Shown here piece by piece: positions 26,420-35,994 of a DNA stretch of 64,000 bases (positions within the stretch are counted from its first letter, which is position 1; each line of letters begins with the position of its first letter). Under the pieces are notes generated by a model. That model was not told the DNA's origin. It ran no database searches and was given only the letters and a program-made list of their open reading frames with translations. Source of the DNA: Parus major (lineage: Eukaryota; Chordata; Aves; Passeriformes; Paridae); the NCBI RefSeq assembly GCF_001522545.3, contig NC_031770.1, forward strand, positions 25,298,167-25,362,166. The letters are read 5' to 3'. Position numbers and translations under genes: made by a program.

Positions 26420-27300
26420 TGACAAAGGTGTGACAGAATTGCAAACTTGTGAATCAGGTACTGATGTTTGTTTGCTGGGTTTCAGAAGAAGCTGTTTATT
26501 TTAGCAGGCAATTTTCATGTGTGAGCAGGTGAAATGTTGAGAAGGCAGCCCCTCATCAGTGGACAAACAATTCCTAAGAATTTAGCTAATGGCCCCCCTT
26601 CAGTGCAGAGAATAGATGGCAACAATTGTACTTCCAGACTAAACCAAGAACTACTTGTTTGGCTGCTAGGTGTTAATGCAAATTTGTTCTTCAGCTCATT
26701 CAACCCTAGGGCTCCCATCCTTTGATTTAATTAAATGTAATTGGTTATATTGCTCCTCCCAGGCCCCCGAGGTGTTTTTGTTTATTGCTCACTCTTTGCA
26801 ATAATGCTTCAATTCAAGGCACAAAATGCTCGATAAATAAGAGCTCTTTATCCCGTGTTGGATTGCAGGGAGATTATTCCCCTCAAATAGTTTGGTTTTA
26901 CAGTTAAAAGTGAATGACTAGCGAAATACACTCATTGGGTGGCAAACCTAGCATATCCAGAAGCAAGGAAATTAGAAGGGTAAATTAGATGAGATTAGAA
27001 CAAGAAACTAAACTGTAATGTTAAATTAGTAAGGGATTGCAACCGGTGTTGTAAGAGCCATTGACACTTTTAAATGATGCTTCACTTAATAGGATTGCTA
27101 TTGGTGCACTAATATATTTTGAAGGTTACTCTTTCAAAGTTTATTATTAAATAGCTTGTGCATTTTTATTAATGGGAAGTAAGTTTTAAATAACATGCAT
27201 CAGGTAGCAAAAATTAACCTCAGGAAAATATTTAGCATGTTTTTCTAACTGAAAATAATGTCTTATGTGATCCAGATAATTACAGCAGTCTATTTTAGAT
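26420..27300. promoter_or_regulatory. Candidate conserved non-coding (enhancer-like) element
   Basis: Seen: no open frame or repeat similarity; a perfect octamer ATGCAAAT at 26675-26682; homeodomain-type cores (tttaattaaat at 26726-26736, gtaattgg at 26738-26745); and several TAAT/ATTA and CCAAT-like sites in a segment with little simple sequence. Inference: the density of POU/homeodomain-type motifs resembles developmental enhancers. Known: CAMKMT adjoins SIX3 and SIX2 in vertebrates, whose enhancers may lie at a distance. Conservation is untested here, so this stays a candidate. Confidence 0.3.
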
Positions 27301-29271
27301 TTTTAAAACTACAATATTTAAAGGCTTTATTTAAAGGGTATGTTTAATTCTATTTACATTCTGTTATCTGCATGCAAGTGCATATGCAATGTATTTCATT
27401 ATTCAGAGATGCAAACAGTCCTAACAATTTGTATTGTGAAAGTCTCCCTGCTACTGTCCTAAAGGTAACTGAAAATTTGGCATTTAGCTTTACTTTCAGT
27501 TTTTAAGCACTTTTGCGTCCAGGTGGTCTGTTTTGCCTTCCCACAGTGTTCAGGGAAAAAAACATCTTGTCTTCCACAGTGCTTCTGTCTTTATTGAAGC
27601 TTTACTTTCCTTCTTGAGAACAAATGTACGGGACATGGCTTAACTCATCTGTCTCTCTGGCATCACTCAGAGGAGCTGATGGAAAGAATGGAGCTATGTA
27701 ATAGCTTGACTTAGAGCTCACAACCATTTTAAGCCCATTTAAAGTGTCTCTGCTGCTGAAGGTGAAGACCATCCTTCCTGTCCTTCCCTCCACAATCTCA
27801 TTTTTGTTTTGTCCTATCACAGGGCTTGAGCAGTACAAGAATATGAATAGGAGGCAAAGAGGCAGGACAAAAAGTTTACATCGGCGGGGGGTGGCAGAAC
27901 TGAACACTTTGGTCAGCACTGCTGATGGAGTCTCATGTCTTCTCTTTTATGGCTGAGTGTTTCATGCTCTCTCTTGTGTCTTGTCCTATGATGAGGCCAC
28001 TCAGAGAACACTTTCTGGAGAGCCAATGTAAGCTGAATCTGCCTTGAGCTGTTCCTTCTGATGGCACTGGGAATTTCAGGGGTACTTGTAAGTAAATGTC
28101 CTTTAAAATGCTACATTAAATTTCCCATGTGCAAAGTTACTTTATTCTTGAGTATATGTGTTGGTACATCAAAACCATTACTTGGTGCTTGGAACTTCCA
28201 TGAAGACCAAATAGAAAACAGGTTGCTAATAAGATTGTTAATATTAATAACTATTTTTTAATAGTTGCTATATGTAACAAATTCCCCTCAGCATCCTGTC
28301 AGGGCAAAATTAGGTGAGAGTTAGGTGAATTCATGGCAATGTCACTGTGAACAAATGAACTCAGAGATGTGAGCAGATTTGAGGGAGAATTCTGCTATCA
28401 AAAGTGTGGGAAAACAAATGCTAAATATTTAGCAAACTAACCAAAGGCTAACCTAAACCACAGCATCTCAGTGATTAATGTCATAATCTGATTGCGAAAC
28501 AATATTTTGTTTTGGAAAAGTTGTCCTATGACAACAGCTACTACTCTTAGAGAAATTGCAAAACTGCTACAAATTTAATCGTTTCCTGAAAACACTGAAA
28601 AAAATAGAGATGCTGAATCACAGAAGTATTCTAGCCATAGTAAGATAACATCTTTCTGACAGAGTATCAGCCCTGGATTTAACTATAAAAGGATGCTAAA
28701 AAAGATGTAAATTCAGCTCTCAAACACTTACAAAGTCCTGTGAAACAAGATAATATATTTCACTGCTTTGTTATTCAAGCTTCTTTTTTTTTGTGGATAT
28801 TTTATTTGAATTTGAAAATATTTACATGTATTTTTTACTTAAATATCACCTGAAGGTTATTTCAAAAAATGTTATTTCTTATTGTCCACATAGTTTACAT
28901 TCACTTAAGTAGAAAAAATAAGTTTCATAGTCAAAAGACTCCATTTAAAGTTATCACAATGTAATAAGATGCCTCTTGTATATTATGTAAGACCTGCTTT
29001 CACTAGGTGAAGTGTGTTTGTATTAATAAAATAATACAGAAAAAAATCATTTTGTGAATAGTAGGCCCTATTCAGAAAAGGTCTTCAAATTTCTATGTAG
29101 GGTCAAAACACTTTCAGAACTATGAAATGGAACATAAGTAATATTCCTATTCTTGAGCTGTTATAGACAGAAAATTCTAAGAAATATAACTGTACTTACA
29201 ACCCACAGTCAAATAATGGTATTCATTCAGCAAAGAAAAAGAATGAATTTGTATTCAAGTCACAGCTAATC
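27301..29271. other. Unique intronic sequence; weak exon-like ORF at 27824-27956
   Basis: No gene that I can name. A segment after ttttgttttgtcctatcacag (ending 27823) is open in one frame to a stop at 27954-27956 and includes a GC-rich patch (catcggcggggggtggc). It is discussed as a finding. The rest is AT-rich. Confidence 0.4.
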
Positions 29272-29324
29272 TGTACAGCCCCTAGAGCCTGGTACTAGAG
29301 CATTGTGAAATGGCATGAACCTAC

Positions 29325-29684
29325 TGATGCCTTGAGAGGCTACCTAGAACAGAAGCTAGACATTGTTAAAGGAATAAAGTAGGTATTTATTAAAATGGCC
29401 TTTACAGGATACACCTTGGGCAGTACAAGAGCCCGGCCATAGCTCCATCCCAGACGGATGATGGACCACACATTTTCACACTTTTGTAAGTTTGGGTCCA
29501 TTTACATGTTGGGGTTAATTGTCCAGTTACAGTTTCAGGTTATGAAGTCTCATCCTCCCAGTTTGCTCTCCTCAGTTCACTGTTTTCTATACTTTTTGGG
29601 CCTGAAGCTCCAACGGTGTCCTTGGTTCTCAGGCTGGAAAAGGATTGTTTTGTCTAACTAAACTGTGATGAGAACTTGCTGACA
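29325..29684 (-). mobile_element. Solo LTR, ERVL-like avian endogenous retrovirus
   Basis: On the minus strand the element begins at 29684 with TGTCAGCAAGTTCTCATCAC and ends at 29325 with ...AAGGCATCA, giving the canonical TG...CA ends. A poly(A) signal AATAAA (plus-strand tttatt, 29386-29391) sits about 60 bases before that end, as expected for R/U5. Segments such as TGTACTGCCCAAGGTG and CTAGGTAGCCTCTCAAGG are familiar from avian LTRs of ERVL type, from memory. The length is about 360 bp. The left edge could instead be 29272 (a TGTACA end). Flanking bases do not give a clean target duplication for either choice. No gag, pol or env sequence adjoins it. Confidence 0.75.
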
Positions 29685-30391
29685 CTTTATATGAAGTTCA
29701 GAGATATATACTAGTGCAGTACAGAATCTGGAAAATATGAAAGCTAAAACTTAAGGCATCACGACCAAAAAGAAAAATAGGTACTTTGGTTTTGTTTTTT
29801 TCCTCAGAATTTCTAGTTAGTATATCTCCAGTAAAAATAAAACATTATTATTTTATTAAAGATCATAGATCAAGTTTATACTATTTATTGCTTTATTGTC
29901 CACCCCACATATGAAACAAATAGACCATGTTGCACTTTAGGGCACTAGGATTGGATGTAGATCCTCAGTGAATAGTTAGTTGTCATCAAATTGAAGCAAG
30001 ACTCACCTGTCCTCATGAGTTAATGTTTTGCATTCAGTGTTTTTCACTGCAGTCCAGTAATATGTGCAAATAAGTAAACCATGTGAAGACTGCGTGAAGA
30101 AGCCTGGTTAATGCTGCTTTTTAGACTTTATATGCATGTTCTTCTCTGTTTGCAAGTTAACTTTTATCTACTGCTGGGTGGGTGGGGTGTACTGACTTCC
30201 ACATGGCTTATCAACCAATCCTCCTGGGGCTGTACCTCCCCTGGCTTCATCATCTCCAGCATCATCATCTGCTGTGTTTCTTCCATGTCTCATCCTTCAG
30301 TGTCTGCCACTGTTTCTGAGAAGATATCTGAGCAGTAGTGGTATCCTTTAGTTTAATTTTTTTGGGTAGAATGGGGTGTTCCCATGGGTTT

Positions 30392-30413
30392 CAGGCAGTT
30401 TCTTAACTGCCTG
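30392..30413. repeat. Perfect inverted repeat, 9-base arms
   Basis: caggcagtt / tctt / aactgcctg forms a perfect hairpin of nine pairs with a four-base loop. It lies in the suspected repeat between the two LTRs. Confidence 0.85.
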
Positions 30414-30494
30414 GCACAGGACAGTTCATGGCCTTGTCGCAGTTCTTTCCTGGAGCCTGTTACCAAGCCCTGCACTTTATGCACTATGCCATCT

Positions 30495-30549
30495 TTCCTT
30501 TACAGTAATGTAAGTTTTTTTTAAACCTTTGAATGTTCCTTTACAGTAA
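30495..30549. repeat. 14-base direct repeat, copies 41 bases apart
   Basis: ttcctttacagtaa occurs identically at 30495-30508 and 30536-30549. Confidence 0.85.
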
Positions 30550-30812
30550 GCATAGTGGGTTTTTAACACTTCCAGGGAACTGGATTCTGGAAGATGTTAC
30601 GTAGTGGGAGGGAAGGTTAAAACAGACGTAGTTTTTTGTAGCATCACTGTGTGTTATCTACCTATTTTAGCGGTAGTTGCATCACAGGATTGTATTATAA
30701 AACTGGTACAGTAAAAATAGTTTCAAAAATATCTGTAATTGTGACTAGTCTTTATGTAATTGTTGTATTTATTTATCTATATATTTATTTGCACGCTCTT
30801 ACAGAACAGGTA

Positions 30813-31478
30813 TGACACCGTGCCTGAGTTCCAGGCTAGCCCACTAGCACCACGGCACCACACCGAGAGTGGGCCACACTCCAGGAGCAGGATGACCTGG
30901 AGTGCAGCTTAGAGCTATTCCTCTACAGCACGTTATAGCTGAGTATGGAGGCAAGGATTGAGGAGGCTCTTTGTATGGCTTCCAGGAAAATGTCTGTTTC
31001 CCAAAGGGGTCAGGGACAAAGAGCAGAGAACAAGGCTGTGCAAGGAATTTTATATGGGGGAAGTCCAGGGGGTGGTTACAATCTCTTGGCAAATCAGGGA
31101 GAACTAGGGGAGGTACAAAAGGTGGGACTTACAAGGTTCCAACAAATGGGGAAACACAGGGAGGGGACACAAACTGTCAAGCAGGAGAACTATCCACTGG
31201 GGTGTCATGGTTTATGGGAGGTCCAAGCTGGGAGTTGGTACAAGGGAGGATTGACAGGGAATGCAGAGGAGCAAGGGGCAGGACCAAGGTGGATTGACAC
31301 TCAAGGGGGAAGGCATAACACAGGATTGACACCACAGCGGGGAGGGACAGAGAACATTCTGGGCAAGGAGGCAGGGCTGTAACAGGGATTGGCAGGCGAC
31401 TGAGGACGTACAACTTGGGGCAAACCAACTGAACTGAGGGGTGACAGAGCATACCAACAGAACATAGTATTTACAACA
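30813..31478 (-). mobile_element. Solo LTR of an avian endogenous retrovirus, U3 with repeated CCAAT-like boxes
   Basis: On the minus strand the element runs from 31478 (TGTTGTAAATAC...) to 30813 (...GCACGGTGTCA), giving TG...CA ends and about 666 bp. The U3 part is strongly pyrimidine-rich on the minus strand. It has four TGTCAATCC/TGCCAATCC-type boxes (plus-strand ggattgaca at 31248, 31291 and 31323, and ggattggca at 31386), followed downstream by a TATA box CATATAAAA at about 31048-31056. The GC-rich tail to 30813 fits R/U5. No AATAAA was found inside it. Internal retroviral genes are absent. Near-matching flanks (agaaca at 30803-30808 and 31482-31487) do not abut the TG/CA ends, so the target duplication is unresolved. 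The 145-codon open frame at 30945-31382 on the + strand is a by-product of this composition. Confidence 0.7.
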
Positions 31479-31755
31479 CAAAGAACACAGATGCACTGCA
31501 ACAGAGCTACATGTGCTGTGTTGATTTCTTGATGTAATGATGAGGTTGATGTTCAGTTTCTTCCTTAGCAAGCTGGATTAATTTTTCATGTCTAAAGAGG
31601 GAAATGAAAATCTAAATAAAAGAACAGAGTACTGTGTCAAAGACAGTATTGTAGACAGGATTAAGTTAGAATGTGCATATAATACCTTTCCATATTGTTG
31701 CAAAAAATTTTACTAGGCTGAGAGTGCTGTACAACAAACACATCAACTCACAAAC

Positions 31756-31860
31756 CATAGAATCATAGAATGGCTTAGGTTGGAAAGGACCTTAAAGATC
31801 ATCCGCTTCCAATTCCTCCATGGGCGGTGATGCCTTTCACTAGACCAGGTTGCTCAGAGT
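31756..31860 (-). mobile_element. CR1 LINE, 3'-end fragment
   Basis: The left edge has the CR1 terminal repeat as a reverse complement (catagaatcatagaatggc), followed by ggttggaaaggaccttaaag and, near the right edge, tagaccaggttgctcagag. Only about 105 bases of the 3' untranslated end remain, so no protein-coding part is present. It is a strongly 5'-truncated insertion lying close to the solo LTR on its left. Confidence 0.9.
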
Positions 31861-33273
31861 TACTCTGATGTGTAGAAGCAAGGGGGAAGTTTGTGTCCCA
31901 TTTGTGGTGGGTTGGTGATTATCAGTCAAAAATATCACATTGTGGCCTACATCAGAATATAACTAGAATGAACTCATGGTTGAAGAATGGCAGGGGGTGT
32001 TGGTACACAGTTGAGTCTGTACTGGAATATTAATTGCAGATTTCCAGAGTTGCTCAAATTTGCTGTGGGCTTTGTTTTTTAGCTATAACTTCACATTAGT
32101 GTGAATTCATATACTGTGGTGATGAGCGCAGTATAATATAAGGATTAGATAGGAGCTGAAATAGAGCCAACTGCTGGGCTCTGTTGATACAAGTCTGCCA
32201 GCAATTACTGTTCCTATACCACTCAGCTGTAGGCCTGGATTTTCAATAGAAGTGCCAAACAATTTGAGTTTTGTACATCAGTGGGGGAGCAAGTTTGTTG
32301 AACTCGTCATATAAGTAATAGATTTCCCACCCCCATCTTCCTGTCTTCTGGAGAAACTGAGCTTTCATCTCACTTTCTTCTTCTGGGTTTGAAAATACAG
32401 TCTGTCATTGGAAGAGCTTTTTTACTACCAGCCTCTCTTGTGAGTATTCCCACCATTCCCTCCCAGCAAAGGAAGGAAGGGCTGTTTGATTGTTTTTACT
32501 CTCGGAGGTCCTGTTTTTTGTAGGTATCCTCAGAAACACTGCTATTTTAGTATCTGTAATGAGGCATACTGAATTGTTAGGGGTTATGCTGTTGCTAAGG
32601 GGAAGATGATGTTTCTTACATTACTAGCAGAGTCTGTTAGAAACTGCTGTGTGGTACTTCAGCTTGGGTTGCCATTGCATATCTACTGTGTCCTTTGCTT
32701 GGCCTAGGAACATTTCCAGGAGAGTCCGGACCATATGTATGCTTCTGGACCATCTTGGTTTGTTACAAATGCTTGGATTTCAGGTGAGAGTGTTTTATCA
32801 AGTGAAACTTTTCATCACATGAAGGCGGAGGGAATTTCTCTGAAAGTCTATGGAATGGGACATGACACTTGATGAATTGTTGTGTGCTAGTAGAGCCTAG
32901 ATTTACTGTGCCAGATGGCAAATGCCAGCCTGATCTTCACTGCACCTTCTACTGCTTATTTTGTTTTTCTCATTGTTTTTTGATGCACAGTTTAACCATT
33001 GGAGTTTGGAAATAGACAGGCTCTACCAGTACAATTTGAAGAGTTAACTTGCTTTTGATGTGACAAAACAAAAATGCTATATTTGTGCTGATAAATCATA
33101 TTCTTTAGAATTTTTCTTAACTAACTCACTTGCAGACTAATTAATTGTATGAAAGCTAGTTTTTTATTTCTTGAAAATCTGATTAATAATTATAACGTTT
33201 TTATGAAATTAAATAGTGGAAAAACACTAAGTTTTTAAAACATTAAAGGAATCAATGAGGAATATAAGGTAAC

Positions 33274-33286
33274 TTTTTTTTTTTTT
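33274..33286. repeat. Poly(T) tract
   Basis: Thirteen consecutive T followed by a CCC-rich start of the next segment. No retrogene body was recognised next to it. Confidence 0.85.
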
Positions 33287-35220
33287 CCCTTAATCCCATA
33301 GGGAGATCAAATTAACCCTAGATCAACCCTATAAGGTCATTCAGTTTTGTATAGTTTAATTAATTTAGTTAGGTCTCTCTGTTTATATAAAACTGTGCCT
33401 TCACTCCTCTAGGCTGTGCTCCATTCAGCATTTTAATTCTGTGGTAAAACTTTTTAAAATATTAATTGTATTACTTAGGTCAAAAGAACTGGAAAGTTCT
33501 GTACGTGATGTTGGTGTCACTGCCATTGCTATGTTATGAGATCAACATTGCTCTTGAATAATTCTTCATAAATGTCATTGAATCTTTTAAACAACTAAGC
33601 ATCAACTAATGAATTTACATAAACACTGCTAATGAGCACTTACTTATTATTTTGCATCTCTGCAATTTAGTTACAGATTTTCAAGACAATAGGCAATTTT
33701 GTAACCTTAATTTTATAAAACCAGTAGTATTTTTTTGTCCCCTTCAACCATTTAATATGTAAATTAGGTATTCTCAAGCTTAATGTTAGTCATTTTTATA
33801 AAACATACATCATTAATCTGATTAAGTTCTTGGATGAAAGTGCTGTCCTCAGATTGTTGTGGATCATTTATTGTTGGGCATACTTCCAAAAAACATGATT
33901 CAAGCACGGCACTTACAGTCTAGGTTTAGGAGAACTGTTGAAACCCTTAAATGTCATTTTTAGAAGAATGGAAAAGCAGCACTTGTAATGGTAAGCATTA
34001 TGCAAAACTTAGCAACACTTCTTATCCTTAACTGCAGCTCACTGATAATAATTTAGAGCTAAGAGATGATGTTGTTCTTTGATGCATTTTAAAAGCATAA
34101 TATAATAAAGCGAGCCTAGTGAAATCATGTCATTATTAAAGTGTGTTGGTCACTACTGGATGTGTTATGCCAGCAGCACTAACCACCGTACAGCTGCAGA
34201 CCCCATTTTTCTGGACCTTGAAGCTGGCTGTGGCTTTCATGTCATCTTGAACACCCACAAGAAACAGTTAATAAGAACACATATTTGGTGTGTGCCCTTG
34301 TGAAAATATGGTGGAACAGAACTGACAACTTTTCACCTCTTGTGAATTCATAACTACTTGGTATTTTCTAATCACTGCTGTTAGAACTACATTGTTCAAT
34401 GCCAGATTAGATTGTAATGCTCTTTAACATTTCTAGATGGTTTGGTTCTTCTGTTTTCCTAATGTGAAGTCTATTAAAAAGGATCACCATTTATGTGTGC
34501 TCTAATAGCTTTGGTAGAATGAAATGTGATTGCATTCAGCAGTAGCTGTGCAACTTCATTGGATTCCAAGGGCTGTTTTAGAGAGAATAAATTTAGAAGG
34601 TAATAATTGGTGATGTTGTTACACAAGAAGAAATACTTTTAAATTTTTTAGGTGAATTTGTTTTCACATAATAACAGTCATAATGTCTTTATAACTCTGA
34701 AAACTGAATGATTTGGTGGATAAAAAATAAGAATTTTTCAGTCACTATTCTGTTTCCGTATTGGAAACAAAACCTTCCATGTTCTGCAAAAGATACTTAG
34801 CAAAACTAAATTTTTATAGCCTTGAAACAAAATTATTTTTATCATAAAATGAAGTTCTACCATTTATATTTTTATGTGAGGGACACAGGAGACTTAAATC
34901 TTCAAGTGGACATTAAGTACCAAATTTATTTAAAATATTCAGACAGTTACATCAGGAATACTGAAATATAAGAAAATTTGTAATAGCCTTACAGGGTACA
35001 AGCCTAAGCACTGTACACCCATTTTTGAAAATGTGACAACAATTATTTGTTCATTTTGTGGTTGTGTAAAATCCTAGTCATTCAAAATGCCAACGAAATC
35101 CACCCATTTCTGGGAATACATGCACTTAGAAATAGTACCTATATATTAGAATATCTATATCTTCTTGAAAAATAAAATAATTAAACATTCTTTCTATAAT
35201 GCTTGAATTGTTGCTTTTTT

Positions 35221-35239
35221 AATAAATAATAATAATAAT
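35221..35239. repeat. (AAT)n microsatellite
   Basis: About five AAT units in a row, the first interrupted (aataaat). Confidence 0.8.
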
Positions 35240-35973
35240 GGAATTTTCTTTTTGGTTCTCGGTAGTGAAAGGATTGACTAATAAAGCCACTTACAAATTT
35301 TATAGTTAAAAATATCTTCTAAGTGGTTAATCTTCTAAGAGTGGGTTCAGGGATATTTAATATTCCAATTTGCTGCATTTTGTCTTTGAGACTATTTTAA
35401 AACCAGGACTAGAGCTTATAATATTTTAAGCACTATTATGATATTAAATATTTCTCACTGATGTAGGTGCAGTACCGCACATAAATCAATGTCACAATGT
35501 CACTGTAGATTAAAAGGATCTCCTTGCCCAGGGTGAATGCTTTATAAAATTTTATTCTTAGACTAAAATATTTATTATTTTAGGCACATAAAATACATTT
35601 TTCCATTGTCATCTTGGAGACACTGTCATTTTAACATAGAAAAATAAACATACTAGATTTCAAGACAGAAATTGAAATCTTTTAGATGGGTGAATCAAAA
35701 AGATATGATTGGAAAGAATATGAAGTAATTAAATTATTAATTGATAGCATAAGTAGTTCTTAGATTTCTGGTAAAGACTATGAATTTTTGCCTGCAGATC
35801 TCAGTTATCTGACTGACAGATTTTTTTATTGTCTATAAAAATGGAAAATGGAAGCTTTTTGTTTCTGGTGAACTGACATATCCAGTTTGGTATAGTACCA
35901 TGTCCTCTTCTGAATGACCCATCCTCCACTTGAGCAGTGAATGGCTGAAACAGGTTTCTTGTGCTTCCCTGTC

Positions 35974-35994
35974 AAAGGTTTGTCAAGGTTTGTC
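35974..35994. repeat. 10-base tandem duplication
   Basis: aaggtttgtc occurs twice back to back within a 21-base stretch. Confidence 0.8.

Larger units (their letters stand above)
29685..30812. repeat. Suspected old retroelement sequence between two LTRs
   Basis: The stretch at about 30160-30480 is more GC-rich than its surroundings and has a texture I associate with avian LTR-type repeats (for example ttctttcctggagcctgttaccaagccc), but I cannot name the family or fix its ends. It contains a perfect 9-base inverted repeat with a 4-base loop (30392-30413) and a 14-base direct repeat (30495-30508 and 30536-30549). No coding segment was recognised. Confidence 0.35.

Noticed and set aside
30945..31382. 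Longest open frame in the window (145 codons, + strand)
   Set aside because: It lies antisense inside a purine-rich LTR U3/R region. Composition explains the lack of stops, and overlapping frames on both strands are also open. There is no domain.
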